A DNA stretch of 64,000 nt, taken from assembly GCF_000746205.1 (NCBI RefSeq), contig NZ_JQKV01000008.1:1-64000 (forward strand), written 5' to 3'. Position 1 is the first letter of the stretch. Every line of letters starts with the position of its first letter. Source of the DNA: Halorubrum sp. BV1. Lineage in GTDB: Archaea; Halobacteriota; Halobacteria; Halobacteriales; Haloferacaceae. Of this stretch, positions 8,181 through 17,075 are shown piece after piece. Under the pieces are notes generated by a model. It did not search any database. It saw only the letters and a list, made by a program, of their open reading frames with translations, and was not told the DNA's origin. The position numbers and the translations under genes are program-made.

Positions 8181-8378
8181 ATGGAGATGACCATCGCTGT
8201 CGAGGGAATGTCGTGTGAACACTGTGAGCAGAGCGTCGAGGAGGCGCTGTCGGGCGTCGCCGGCGTCACGGCCGCGCGCGCAAACCGCGAACGCGACGCC
8301 GCGATCGTCGAAGGGGACGCCGACGCGGACGCGCTCGTGCGTGCGGTCGAAGACGCCGGATACGAGGCGTCGACGTAG
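8181..8378 (+). CDS. Heavy-metal-associated (HMA) domain copper chaperone
   Basis: A 65-residue single HMA domain (MEMTIAVEGMSCEHCEQSVE). The metal motif GMSCEHC places the ligand cysteines at 12 and 15, followed by the usual beta-alpha-beta pattern ending DADALVRAVEDAGYEAST. It should bind Cu(I) in the cytoplasm and deliver it to a CopA-type ATPase or regulator. No ATPase gene is in the window. The start may be the ATG at 8181 or the one at 8187. A longer upstream extension lacks similarity and runs through the operator. Confidence 0.88.
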   Translation: MEMTIAVEGMSCEHCEQSVEEALSGVAGVTAARANRERDAAIVEGDADADALVRAVEDAGYEAST

Positions 8379-8450
8379 CCCACCCCGGTTGCCGGCTCGG
8401 CGGATGCCGGCCCGCGGACTAGCGGCCCGGATGGCACGCCGCCCAACGGG

Positions 8451-9878
8451 CTAGCGGTTCAGCGTGTGTATCGCCTGCCCGCGGGCGTTCTCCGCGGCTT
8501 CCATCACCGCCTCCGCGAGCGTCGGGTGGGTGTGGACCGTCGCCGCGACGTCTTCCAGCGTCGCGCCCATCTCGATCGCGAGCGCGACCTCCGCGATCAG
8601 CTCTGACGCCTCCGGTCCGACGATCTGGCCGCCGAGCACGAAGCCGGTCTCTTCGTCCGCGACGATCCGAACGAACCCCTCGGTGTGGCCGGTCGTCATC
8701 GCCCGGCCGGAGGCGTTGAACGGCATCTCGCCAACCGCGGGGTCGAACCCGGCCTCCGCGGCCTCGCTCTCGGTCATCCCGACCGTGCCGACTTCGGGGT
8801 CGGTGAAGACGGCGGCGGGAACGGCCTGCCGGTCGAGCGCGGCCGGCTCGCCCGCGATCACCTCGGCGGCGACGACCCCCTCGTTCGAGGCCGCGTGCGC
8901 GAGCATCGGGTCGCCCGCCACGTCGCCGACGGCATGAATGTGTTCGACCCCGGTACGCGTCCGATCATCCGTCTCGATGAACCCGCGCTCGTCCGTCTCG
9001 ACCCCCGCGTTTTCGAGGTCGAGTCCGTCGGTGACGGGCCGGCGGCCGACCGCGACGAGAACTTTGTCCACGGGGTACGAGGACTCTTCTCCCGCTTCCG
9101 TCTCGGTGTGAAGCAGATAGCCGCCGTCGCCGCCCTCCGACCACTCGCTCGCACCCTCGCCGAACTGGAAGGTCACGCCGAGTTCCTCGGCGCGCTTCCG
9201 GACGATCCGCTTCACGTCGTCTTCGTAGGGGTCGAGGATTTCGTCGAGCATCTCGACGACCGTCACGTCGGCCCCGAGCTTGGCGAACGTCGTCGCAAGC
9301 TCCATGCCGATGTAGCCGCCCCCGACGATCCCGAGCCGGTCGGGCACCGCGTCGGCGTCGAGCGCGTCGGCGGAGCTCCAGACGTGGTCGTCCGCGAAGT
9401 CGAAGCCGGGGATCTGGATCGGCCGCGAACCGGTCGCGACGACCGCGTGCTCGAACTCCAGCGTCTCCGAGCCCTGCCCGTCGCCGCGGTGTGCGACGCG
9501 GACGGTCGTCTCGTCGACGAACGACGCCGTGCCCTCGATCAGGTTCACGCCGTTGGCCTTACAGAGCTTCTCGACCCCGCCTGTGAGCCGGCCGACCACG
9601 CCGTCTTTCCACTCGATCATCTTGCCGAGGTCAACGGCCGGGTCGGCGTGGACGCCCATGAACTCCGCGTTGCCGGCCTCGTGGGCCAGTCCCGCGCCCG
9701 TGATGAGCGCCTTCGAGGGGATACACCCGCGGTTGAGACAGGCACCGCCGTAGGCGTCCTTCTCGACCAAGGTCGTGTCGAGTCCCTCCTGTGCGGCGCG
9801 GATGGCGGCGACGTAGCCGCCCGGTCCAGCGCCGATGACCAGTACCTCCGTTCCCGTCGTGACGTCTCCGACTACCAT
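8451..9878 (-). CDS. lpdA: Dihydrolipoyl dehydrogenase (E3)
   Basis: A 475-residue flavoprotein that reoxidises the lipoyl groups of E2 and reduces NAD+. It has the FAD loop VLVIGAGPGGY (12-22), the redox disulphide CLNRGC (47-52), the NAD-binding IVGGGYIGMELA, and the C-terminal active-site HTHPTLAE with the base His. Its ATG at 9878 overlaps the end of the E2 gene by 7 bp, so it is the last gene of the four-gene pdhA-pdhB-E2-E3 operon and probably translationally coupled. Confidence 0.96.
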   Translation of the reverse strand: MVVGDVTTGTEVLVIGAGPGGYVAAIRAAQEGLDTTLVEKDAYGGACLNRGCIPSKALITGAGLAHEAGNAEFMGVHADPAVDLGKMIEWKDGVVGRLTGGVEKLCKANGVNLIEGTASFVDETTVRVAHRGDGQGSETLEFEHAVVATGSRPIQIPGFDFADDHVWSSADALDADAVPDRLGIVGGGYIGMELATTFAKLGADVTVVEMLDEILDPYEDDVKRIVRKRAEELGVTFQFGEGASEWSEGGDGGYLLHTETEAGEESSYPVDKVLVAVGRRPVTDGLDLENAGVETDERGFIETDDRTRTGVEHIHAVGDVAGDPMLAHAASNEGVVAAEVIAGEPAALDRQAVPAAVFTDPEVGTVGMTESEAAEAGFDPAVGEMPFNASGRAMTTGHTEGFVRIVADEETGFVLGGQIVGPEASELIAEVALAIEMGATLEDVAATVHTHPTLAEAVMEAAENARGQAIHTLNR

Positions 9879-11683
9879 TGTTCGTTCAAGAGCAGCAGGG
9901 GTTCTTTCAACTGTTCCATGACTGTGTTCGCGAACTCGGCCGCGACCGCGCCGTCGACGACGCGGTGATCGATAGACAGCGACAGCGGGAGCGTCGGGGC
10001 CGCGACCACCTCACTGCCGTCCCCGCGGCCGATCGCGTCGCCGCCGGCGAGCCCGTCACCGCCGACACCACCGCGGTCGCCCGTTCCGTCACCGCCGCGC
10101 TCGCGTACGACGGGACGCTTCTCGATGGCTCCGAGGCCCATGATGGCCGTCTCGGGGTAGTTGATGATCGGCGTGGCGTACTCGCCGCCGATAGCGCCGA
10201 AGTTGGTGATCGAGAACGTTCCGCCCGTCATCTCGCCGGGCTTCAGCGTCCGATCCCTCGCACGGGCGGCGAGGTCAGAAATCTCGTCGGCCAACTCGAA
10301 GAGCCCCTTCTCGTCGACGTCCTCGACCACGGGCACCATCAGACCGGCGTCGGTCGCGACGGCGATCCCGAGGTTGTACTCGTCTTTCAACAGGATCTCT
10401 CCGTCGTCCTCGCGCAGTTCGCTGTTGAGGACTGGGTACTCCCTGAGCCCCGCCACGATCGCCTTCATCACGAACGGCATGTAGGTGAGCTTCACCCCGC
10501 GCTCCTCGGCGACGGGTTTCAACCGCTCGCGGGCCTCGACGAGCCGGTCGACCCTGACGGTGTCGTGGTGGGTGACGTGCGGCGCGGTGTACTTCGACCG
10601 CTCCATCTGCTCGCCGATCGTGCGGCGGACGCCGCGGTAGGGAATCGTCTCCGCGCTCTCGACGGTGTCTGCAGTGTCGACGGCGTCGGCCGAACTGCCG
10701 GACGCCGAGCCCGTCTCGCTCGCCGCCCCGCCGGCCGGAGCGGTCGCCGAATCGGTCGCGTCGATATCGACCGCGCGGGGCGAGGGCGTCTCAGACCCCG
10801 TCATCGCCGCGTCGGTCCCACCCGTCGGTCCGTCCCCTTCTAGTGCGTTAGCGTACGCCCGCACGTCGGCCTCGGTGACGAACGCCTCTCCATCGCGGGT
10901 CTCGTCCGTGGGCACGTCGTCGATGTCGACGCCCAGTTCGCGAGCGACCTTGCGGGTCGCCGGCGTCGCGAGCGTGGTCTCGCGGCCGGCCGGCTCCGGT
11001 GCGGCCTCCGCTGTCCCGGCGGCTCCCGTCTCGCTCCGCTTCGCGACCGCTGTCTTCCTCTCGCTCGCGTCGCCGGGGGCAGACCGCGGCGTCGGGGCGT
11101 CGTCGGGGTCGCCGACGACTACGCCTCCGTCGTCTGCTCCCGAACCGCTCTCGGCGTGGGCTCGCACGTCGGCCTCAGTCACTCGTCCACCGGGGCCGCT
11201 CCCGTCGACCGCCCCGATCGCGACGCCCAACTCGCGGGCGAGCCGGCGCGCGGACGGCGGCGCGAACGTCCGGCCGCCGGCGACCGTGGGCTCGGCATCG
11301 GATTCCGGCTCGGCATCGGATTCCGGCTCGGCATCGGATTCGCCTTCGCTCGAATCCACCCTCTCCCCGTCGCCTCCTGCCTCGTCCTCGCCGCCGCTTT
11401 CGCTCGTGGCGGGTGCCGATTCGTCGTCAGTTGCGTCTTCCTCGTCAACGCGGAACGAGATGATCACGTCGCCGACGGGGACGACGTCGCCCTCATCGAC
11501 GAACAGCTCCTCGACGACGCCGTCGTACCGCGACGGCACCTCCACCAGCGCCTTGTCGGTTTCCACCTCCGCGACCGGTTGATCTTCCTCGACCCGGTCG
11601 CCGGGCGAGACGAGCCAAGTGACGAGTTCGCCCTCCGCGACACCCTCGCCGACATCGGGTAGTGTGAACTCTTTGAGTGACAT
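9872..11683 (-). CDS. pdhC: 2-oxoacid dehydrogenase E2, dihydrolipoamide acyltransferase
   Basis: A 603-residue core subunit. The lipoyl domain (1-80) has the target lysine K44 in ETDKALVEV. A flexible acidic linker contains ESDAEP three times, an 18-bp DNA repeat near 11291-11340. Two peripheral-subunit-binding domains follow, at about 140-177 (PPSARRLARELGV) and 238-279 (TPATRKVARELGVDI), and then the catalytic domain with SIDHRVVDG near the C terminus. Two binding domains are more than usual for an archaeal E2. It acyl-transfers to CoA within the complex. The substrate of haloarchaeal complexes is uncertain, because pyruvate is normally handled by ferredoxin oxidoreductases. Confidence 0.95.
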   Translation of the reverse strand: MSLKEFTLPDVGEGVAEGELVTWLVSPGDRVEEDQPVAEVETDKALVEVPSRYDGVVEELFVDEGDVVPVGDVIISFRVDEEDATDDESAPATSESGGEDEAGGDGERVDSSEGESDAEPESDAEPESDAEPTVAGGRTFAPPSARRLARELGVAIGAVDGSGPGGRVTEADVRAHAESGSGADDGGVVVGDPDDAPTPRSAPGDASERKTAVAKRSETGAAGTAEAAPEPAGRETTLATPATRKVARELGVDIDDVPTDETRDGEAFVTEADVRAYANALEGDGPTGGTDAAMTGSETPSPRAVDIDATDSATAPAGGAASETGSASGSSADAVDTADTVESAETIPYRGVRRTIGEQMERSKYTAPHVTHHDTVRVDRLVEARERLKPVAEERGVKLTYMPFVMKAIVAGLREYPVLNSELREDDGEILLKDEYNLGIAVATDAGLMVPVVEDVDEKGLFELADEISDLAARARDRTLKPGEMTGGTFSITNFGAIGGEYATPIINYPETAIMGLGAIEKRPVVRERGGDGTGDRGGVGGDGLAGGDAIGRGDGSEVVAAPTLPLSLSIDHRVVDGAVAAEFANTVMEQLKEPLLLLNEQW

Positions 11684-11685
11684 AC

Positions 11686-12672
11686 TCAGAACTCAACCGC
11701 CTCCCTAATACCGTCCTCGATGCGCGCCGCCGTCGGGAGGTAGTAATCCTCCAGCGCGTACAGCGGGTACGGCACGTCGAACCCCGTCACGCGCCCGATC
11801 GGCGCTTCCTGATACAACAGCGACTCCTCCTGAATGATCGCGGTGATCTCGCCGGCGAGCCCGCCCGTCTTCGGCGCCTCGTGGACGACGACCGCGCGGC
11901 CGGTCGCCTCGAACGCCTCGAGTATCGCCTCCCGGTCGAGCGGCGAGACGGTTCTGAGGTCGACGACCGTGCAGTCTATCCCCTCCTCGGCGAGCGTTTC
12001 GGCCGCCTCCAGGGTCGGCCGAGTCATCGCGCCGTAAGTGAACACGGCGACGTCGTCGCCCTCGCGCCGCGTGACCGCCTCGCCGATCGGAACGGTGTAC
12101 GGCTCCTCGGGCACCTCCTCGCGGAACGCCCGGTAGATGAGTTTCGGTTCGAGAACGACCACGGGGTCGGGGTCGCGGATCGACGCCGCCAAGAGCCCCT
12201 TCGCGTCGTGCGGTGTCGAGGGAATAACAACCTTGAGACCCGCCTCGTGGGCGTACAACGCCTCTTTCGACTCCGAGTGGTGTTCCGGCGCGCGGATGCC
12301 GCCGCCGTAGGGGGCTCGCAGCGTCAGCGGCATCGTGAACTGTCCGCGAGTGCGCGCGCGGAATCGGGCCACATGCGAGACTATCTGGTCGAACCCGGGA
12401 TACATGAACCCGGAGAACTGGATCTCAGGAACCGGACGAAGCCCCATCGACGCCATGCCGACCGCACAGCCGACGATGCCCGACTCCGCGAGCGGCGTGT
12501 CGACGACGCGGTCGCCGCCGAACTCGTCGTACAGGCCTTCCGTCGCCCGAAAGACGCCGCCGTTTTTCCCGACGTCTTGGCCCAACACGAGCACGTCGTG
12601 GTCCTCGCGCATCTCGGTGTACAGTCCGTCTCGTATCGCCTGCACCAGGGTGAGATTCTGTGTCTCGGTCAT
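11686..12672 (-). CDS. pdhB: 2-oxoacid dehydrogenase E1 beta subunit
   Basis: A 328-residue transketolase-type beta subunit. Family marks include MREDHDVLVLGQDVGKNGGV, DTPLAESGIVG and the C-terminal TVVDLRTVSPLD segment. It pairs with the E1 alpha subunit to bind thiamine diphosphate and decarboxylate the 2-oxoacid. It starts directly after the alpha gene (stop and ATG abut at 12672/12673) and is followed after 2 bp by E2. Confidence 0.95.
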   Translation of the reverse strand: MTETQNLTLVQAIRDGLYTEMREDHDVLVLGQDVGKNGGVFRATEGLYDEFGGDRVVDTPLAESGIVGCAVGMASMGLRPVPEIQFSGFMYPGFDQIVSHVARFRARTRGQFTMPLTLRAPYGGGIRAPEHHSESKEALYAHEAGLKVVIPSTPHDAKGLLAASIRDPDPVVVLEPKLIYRAFREEVPEEPYTVPIGEAVTRREGDDVAVFTYGAMTRPTLEAAETLAEEGIDCTVVDLRTVSPLDREAILEAFEATGRAVVVHEAPKTGGLAGEITAIIQEESLLYQEAPIGRVTGFDVPYPLYALEDYYLPTAARIEDGIREAVEF

Positions 12673-13776
12673 TTACTCCTCCAAGAAGGCCGCGTCGCCG
12701 TGCGACTCGCGAACCGCGGCGAGTTCGCCGTGCTGTCGTTCGAGTTCGGTCGGAACCGCCGCGTAGGCGTGTTCGAACAGTTCGCGCGGCTCCGGTCGCG
12801 GCGCCGACTCGGCCGCCTCGATGGCGTCGGCGACCCGCGACTCGACCGCCGATTCGATCTCGGCGACGCGCCCGTCGTCGAGTACCCCCTCCGAACGGAG
12901 ATACGCCTCCAGCCGCGGGATGGGGTCTTTCTTTTGCCATCGCTCGACGTCGTCGTCGTCGCGGTAGGCCGTGGGGTCGTCGGCGGTCGTATGCGCGCCG
13001 AACCGGAACTGTACCGCCTCGATGAGCGTCGGCCGCGGGCGGTCCGTCTCGGGGTCGCGCGCCTTCTCGACGGCCGCCTCCGTGACCCGGTACACCGCGA
13101 GCGGATCCATTCCGTCGACCTGCACGCCGTCTATCCCGTACGCCTCCGCCTTCTGTGCCAGCGTCGCGCTGCGCGTCTGCCGCGCCCGCGGAACCGAGAT
13201 GGCCCACTGGTTGTTGTTACAGAAGAACACCGTGGGAGTGTCGAACACGCCGGCGAAGTTGACCCCCTCGTGGAAGTCGCCCTCACTCGTGGCCCCGTCG
13301 CCGAAGTAACAGCAGACCACCTCGTCGGTTCCCCGCAGCGACGCCGCCCACGACGCGCCCGTGGCGTGGAGGATCTGCGAGGCGATCGGGACGGCGAGGG
13401 GAAAGACCTTGACGCCGTCTGCGACTCGGTTCCCGTCCGGGTGGCCCATCCAGTAGAGGAGGGTCCGCTTCAGCGAGCGTCCCCGAACGAAGCCGGCGGC
13501 GTGCTCGCGGTAGGACGGAACGACCCAGTCGTCGTCGCCGAGGGCCGCGGCTGAGCCGACCTGCGCGCCTTCCTGTCCCGACAGCGGCGGGTACGTCCCC
13601 ACCCCCCCCTGTCGTTGGAGGCTCACCGCCCGCGCGTCGAAGTGCCGCGCGAGTCGCATTTGTCGATAGACGTCGACGAGCGTCTCGTCGTTGACGTCAG
13701 GGACCTCGCCGACGACCGCGCCGTCCTCGTCGAGCACGCGGACCGGATCGTCGTACGGCCTGTCGAACACGCTCAC
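12673..13776 (-). CDS. pdhA: 2-oxoacid dehydrogenase E1 alpha subunit
   Basis: A 367-residue thiamine-diphosphate subunit with the TPP motif GDGATSEGDFHEG ending in NNNQWAIS. It is the first gene of the E1alpha-E1beta-E2-E3 operon. The GTG at 13776 is chosen because GGAGG lies 8 nt upstream. That Shine-Dalgarno sequence and the GTG fall inside or at the end of a seven-codon mini-ORF (13773-13796) that begins right at the predicted transcript start. TATA-like AATAATAC is at about 13819-13826. Confidence 0.94.
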   Translation of the reverse strand: MSVFDRPYDDPVRVLDEDGAVVGEVPDVNDETLVDVYRQMRLARHFDARAVSLQRQGGVGTYPPLSGQEGAQVGSAAALGDDDWVVPSYREHAAGFVRGRSLKRTLLYWMGHPDGNRVADGVKVFPLAVPIASQILHATGASWAASLRGTDEVVCCYFGDGATSEGDFHEGVNFAGVFDTPTVFFCNNNQWAISVPRARQTRSATLAQKAEAYGIDGVQVDGMDPLAVYRVTEAAVEKARDPETDRPRPTLIEAVQFRFGAHTTADDPTAYRDDDDVERWQKKDPIPRLEAYLRSEGVLDDGRVAEIESAVESRVADAIEAAESAPRPEPRELFEHAYAAVPTELERQHGELAAVRESHGDAAFLEE

Positions 13777-13796
13777 GGCCGAACCCTCCTGTTCAT
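13773..13796 (-). CDS. Candidate leaderless leader peptide MNRRVRP overlapping pdhA
   Basis: ATG AAC AGG AGG GTT CGG CCG TGA encodes seven residues. Its ATG (13796) lies where transcription should start from the TATA element centred near 13823, and its TGA shares two bases with the pdhA GTG start. It contains the GGAGG used by pdhA. This would couple pdhA translation to a leaderless initiation event. It could also be chance, since the ORF is tiny. Confidence 0.35.
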   Translation of the reverse strand: MNRRVRP

Positions 13797-14018
13797 ACGT
13801 AAATCGTCCACCGCCCGGGTATTATTGGTTTCGTACGCAGTTTAGGATGGTCAGAAATCGACCACTGAACTACGGACCCGTCCAGCGTATTTCGACATAA
13901 TCGGACGAACTCAATCGATTCGTGCCCGACTCGCCAGACTTTCTGCTGCCGTCAGCGGCGCTAGCAGGTTCCCGCCCGACCACGCGAGCGAGCCTCTGTC
14001 GGCAGTGCCGGCAGCGAC

Positions 14019-14423
14019 TCACCCGAGTCGGAAAGAGGGCTCGTCCGGCTCGCCGTCGAGGTCCTCCAGTTGGATCACCTCTTCGTCGCCGTCCTCCAGC
14101 TGCTCGCGGAGGTAGTTGACGTAGCGTTTGTGCTCTTCTAACTGCTCACGGAGGTGATCCGCTTCCAGCTCCAGCCGCTCGTGCTCGCGGACGAAGCTCT
14201 TCGGCACCTCGATCTTCGGAGGGAACGACTCGCCGCTCTCGCCCATGCTGTCCAGTTCAGCCTCCGGAACGACCCGGACCTGTCCGTCGTGGGCAACCAG
14301 CGTATCCACGTAGTCCCGGAAGACCGCCGAAAGCGATATGTCGCGCTCCTCGGCGATGTCACGGAGGGTCTCGAACGCGTCCTCGTTGACGCGGAACGAG
14401 ATCGTCTTGTTTTTGTTGCCCAT
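14019..14423 (-). CDS. Ribbon-helix-helix (CopG-like) protein with C-terminal coiled coil
   Basis: A 134-residue protein. Residues 5-45 (KTISFRVNEDAFETLRDIAE and the following helix SLSAVFRDYVDTLV) look like a ribbon-helix-helix DNA-binding unit. About 75-115 is a charged coiled coil (EHERLELEADHLREQLEEHK and onward), and the tail is acidic. It is probably a dimeric or tetrameric transcription factor or nucleoid protein. ATG at 14423 directly follows a likely promoter region with ACTTAAACG. The 242-bp space upstream of pdhA (13777-14018) holds the pdhA promoter and GC-rich dyads downstream of this gene, and no other gene. Confidence 0.75.
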   Translation of the reverse strand: MGNKNKTISFRVNEDAFETLRDIAEERDISLSAVFRDYVDTLVAHDGQVRVVPEAELDSMGESGESFPPKIEVPKSFVREHERLELEADHLREQLEEHKRYVNYLREQLEDGDEEVIQLEDLDGEPDEPSFRLG

Positions 14424-14578
14424 TACCGGACCATTCGTCCCGCAGAATACTTAAACGTTTGTCAGACGATCGCAGGATCCGTGTCGGAACCGACCGGAGA
14501 GCGGTCTAACTCCCGATCTCTCCGCAGCCGCGCTCGATCGGCCGCCGGTCACAGACCGATCGACGCGACGATTCCGCG

Positions 14579-15241
14579 CTACAGATCCGGCGTCTCTGTC
14601 GGCTCGTCGGCCGCGGAACCGTCAGTTCCGTCGCCGGCCGCGGAACTGTCGCCGGCCAGCTCGTCGCCGGTGCTCTCGTCTAAGTCTTCGAGCGCAGACA
14701 GCGCCGCGGCCTTGTACGTCTCGGGGTCGACGTCGTACTCTTCGCGAGCCATCCGCGCGTACTCGTTCCCGTCGTCGTCGAAGGCGGCGACGCGCTCTAT
14801 GGTCCGGTTCGCGGTCTCTACGACCCACCGATCGCGGGTCGCGGCGTCCACTTCGGTGATCGACTCGGGGCGGACCGACACCCGGACGGTGCCGTCGTCG
14901 GTCTCGTACGTCCGGGGCTTCCCCACGACTGCGACGTAGGCGGGGGCGTCGAGTTCACGGAGCTTCGAGGCGGCCTCCGGCTGATACTGGCCGGCGTACA
15001 CGAAGAACGTGCCCGTCGGGTCGACGATGCGGCCGCGCCAGTACTCCGAGTCCTCGCCGACGTCCTCCTTCTCGGTCAGCGTACCGACGAAGAACACGCG
15101 GTTCGCCGACTCGCCCGTCGGTAACAGCGCGTACACGGGCGCGCGCTCGTCGTCGGACTCGGTGAACGTGAAGCCGGCGTCGTTGAACTCGGTCGCGAAC
15201 ACGCGGCGGGCGACCTCTCGGGTGGGGGCTGATTGGCTCAT
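14579..15241 (-). CDS. rpap3: RPA-associated protein (COG3390 family)
   Basis: A 220-residue OB-fold protein: FFVGTLTEKED and the segment YWRGRIVDPTGTFFVYAGQY form the OB core, followed by a helical region and a disordered acidic tail. In Haloferax the equivalent protein is encoded with RPA3 and acts with it on single-stranded DNA. Here its ATG at 15241 is immediately adjacent to the rpa3 stop (15242), giving a tight rpa3-rpap3 pair. The third gene of the Haloferax operon, a phosphoesterase, is not present next to it. Confidence 0.9.
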   Translation of the reverse strand: MSQSAPTREVARRVFATEFNDAGFTFTESDDERAPVYALLPTGESANRVFFVGTLTEKEDVGEDSEYWRGRIVDPTGTFFVYAGQYQPEAASKLRELDAPAYVAVVGKPRTYETDDGTVRVSVRPESITEVDAATRDRWVVETANRTIERVAAFDDDGNEYARMAREEYDVDPETYKAAALSALEDLDESTGDELAGDSSAAGDGTDGSAADEPTETPDL

Positions 15242-16168
15242 TTAAATCGACCTCGCTTCGATCAGCGCGCTCTCCGTATCCACGCTTCCGGGCTCTTCCA
15301 TCTCGTCGACCAAAACGTACCGGCGGAACGTGGGGCCGGTGACGCGGTAGTACCGACCGAGCACGTCGTCGGCCATCTCCTCCGCGACGACCGTGGTGTC
15401 GAGCGCGTCCATCGCCATGTCCTTGGCCGCTTCGAGGGTCATGCCGGTGAGGTCCTCAGTCGCCTCGCGGTCGAAGATGACCTCGGTGACTGTTTCGCCG
15501 TCGTCTAACACGCCCTTGATCCGGAGGTCGAACTCCCCGTCGACCTGGCCGTGTTCGGAACACCGCCCGTTCTGGAGGACGCGGGTGCAGTCGTCCTCGG
15601 GACAGCGCTTGATCAGCCCGGAACCGGACTGGATGTCGACCAGCGCCCCTTCGACGGTCTCGGCGTTGTCGCCGACCTCGATCGCCTCGTCGATCTCGGT
15701 GATCTGGGTCGTCCGGTTGAGCTTCACCGAGTAGCTCCCCTCGTACTCGTCGGTGACGACGTTCGAGAGCTCGTAGCACGCGCCCTCGTCGAGTTCGGGG
15801 AGCTCGGAGGTCTCGAAGGCGACGAACTTGATCGTGCCCGACTCGTCGCCGAGGAGCCCGACCTGCGAGATCGAGTCGCTGCGGGGTTCCCAGAGGTCGA
15901 CCAGTTTCACGCGTACGTCGACCCACTGTTCGTCCGCGTCGATCTCGTTGACGAGGACCGACTCGCTGCCGCCGCGGCCGAGTTCGTCGCGCTCCATCCC
16001 GGCGTCTTCGAGGTAGCTGTTGGTGACGCTCCGGCTCGCCTCGTCGAGCGGCACGCGGTACTCGTCGACGAGCGTCTCTAGCCGTTCTTCGACGTCGGCG
16101 GGTGCCACGTCGAGGTGGTCCGAGAACTGTTCCGCTATCGCTTCCGCTTCCTGTCGCAGTTCGCTCAT
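15242..16168 (-). CDS. rpa3: Replication protein A, RPA3 type (ssDNA-binding)
   Basis: A 308-residue single-stranded-DNA-binding protein. An N-terminal helical region is followed by an OB fold (VDVRVKLVDLWEPRSDSISQ and on), then a second OB-like part that contains a zinc-finger candidate CPEDDC with CSEH further on, as in archaeal RPA41-type subunits. It protects ssDNA in replication and repair. The ATG at 16168 (MSELRQEAEAI) is preferred; a longer upstream reading is hydrophobic and basic and lacks similarity. Confidence 0.92.
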   Translation of the reverse strand: MSELRQEAEAIAEQFSDHLDVAPADVEERLETLVDEYRVPLDEASRSVTNSYLEDAGMERDELGRGGSESVLVNEIDADEQWVDVRVKLVDLWEPRSDSISQVGLLGDESGTIKFVAFETSELPELDEGACYELSNVVTDEYEGSYSVKLNRTTQITEIDEAIEVGDNAETVEGALVDIQSGSGLIKRCPEDDCTRVLQNGRCSEHGQVDGEFDLRIKGVLDDGETVTEVIFDREATEDLTGMTLEAAKDMAMDALDTTVVAEEMADDVLGRYYRVTGPTFRRYVLVDEMEEPGSVDTESALIEARSI

Positions 16169-16400
16169 GGGTGTCTCCGCCTCCGGTCTGGTTTCACTGG
16201 GAGGCGTACGGCGGTTGGGTCCTCTTCGTATTAAAACGACCGCCACCGCGGTGAAAGTGAACAGAACGGCGCGTTTCCGGCGTATCACGGCTGTTTCGCG
16301 ATCCGCCTCGAAGCCTCCTCGCCGTTCCCCGCGCCCGCGTCAGACGCCCGTCAGCCAGACGCGGGCTCCGTTTCAAGTGGAACCGTACCACGCGAGACGA

Positions 16401-17075
16401 TCACAGGTACCCGTCGCGCTCGGCCAAGAGCAGTCCTTCGAGCGTCGCGTCGTTCGTCGGGGGCGAACGCGCGAGCGACAGCGCCTCGTCGATCGGCACC
16501 GCTCGCGGTTCGAGAAACTCGTTGCTGTCGGCCTCGACGTCGACCGGTTCGAGCCCCTCGGCGACCACGTAGCCGCGCGTGTGGCGGAGCACGCCCGTCG
16601 AACACCACACCTCCTGTACGAGTGTGGTCGAGTCGGGTGCGAACCCCGTCTCCTCGGCGAGTTCGCGCGCTCCAGCCTCGGTGTACGTCTCACCGGGCTC
16701 GACGATCCCCGCCGGCAGCTCCGACTGGGTGTTTCGCACCGTCGGGCGGTACTGATCGACGAACAGCACGTCGCCATCGGCGATCGCGATCACGACGGTC
16801 GCGGGCGACAGCTCCGCCCAGTAGTACTTTTTCTCCGATCCGTCAGGCTGCTCGACGCGGTCGTAGCCGCCGACGAACCACCCTTCGTCGTACTCGACGA
16901 CGACCTCTCTCACCGGCCACTCCGGCGCGCCGGGCAGCGAGTGCGTGCGGCCGTCCGCGAACGCCGGGAGGTCACGGAGGTCGGAAGCGGGCTCGCGGCG
17001 GTCGCGTGCGACCGAATCGCCGCCGCCGTCGTTGCTGTTCCCGCCTCCGATCGCTCCGTCATCGCCGTCGGTCAC
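16401..17075 (-). CDS. Nudix hydrolase, ADP-ribose pyrophosphatase-like
   Basis: 224 residues with a low-complexity Gly/Asp N terminus. The Nudix box spans about 123-145: G-x5-E-x7-REL-x-EE-x-G with AGARELAEETGF. The preceding RNTQSELPAG is typical of ADP-ribose pyrophosphatases. Such enzymes hydrolyse nucleoside diphosphates linked to another moiety; ADP-ribose is the best guess. The start is a GTG at 17075 that overlaps the stop of the upstream membrane protein gene (GTGA), so the two are coupled. Confidence 0.88.
   Translation of the reverse strand: MTDGDDGAIGGGNSNDGGGDSVARDRREPASDLRDLPAFADGRTHSLPGAPEWPVREVVVEYDEGWFVGGYDRVEQPDGSEKKYYWAELSPATVVIAIADGDVLFVDQYRPTVRNTQSELPAGIVEPGETYTEAGARELAEETGFAPDSTTLVQEVWCSTGVLRHTRGYVVAEGLEPVDVEADSNEFLEPRAVPIDEALSLARSPPTNDATLEGLLLAERDGYL

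Noticed and set aside
11677..13554. 625-codon plus-strand frame over the E1 genes
   Set aside because: Antisense shadow of pdhA and pdhB, which have intact thiamine and E1 motifs.
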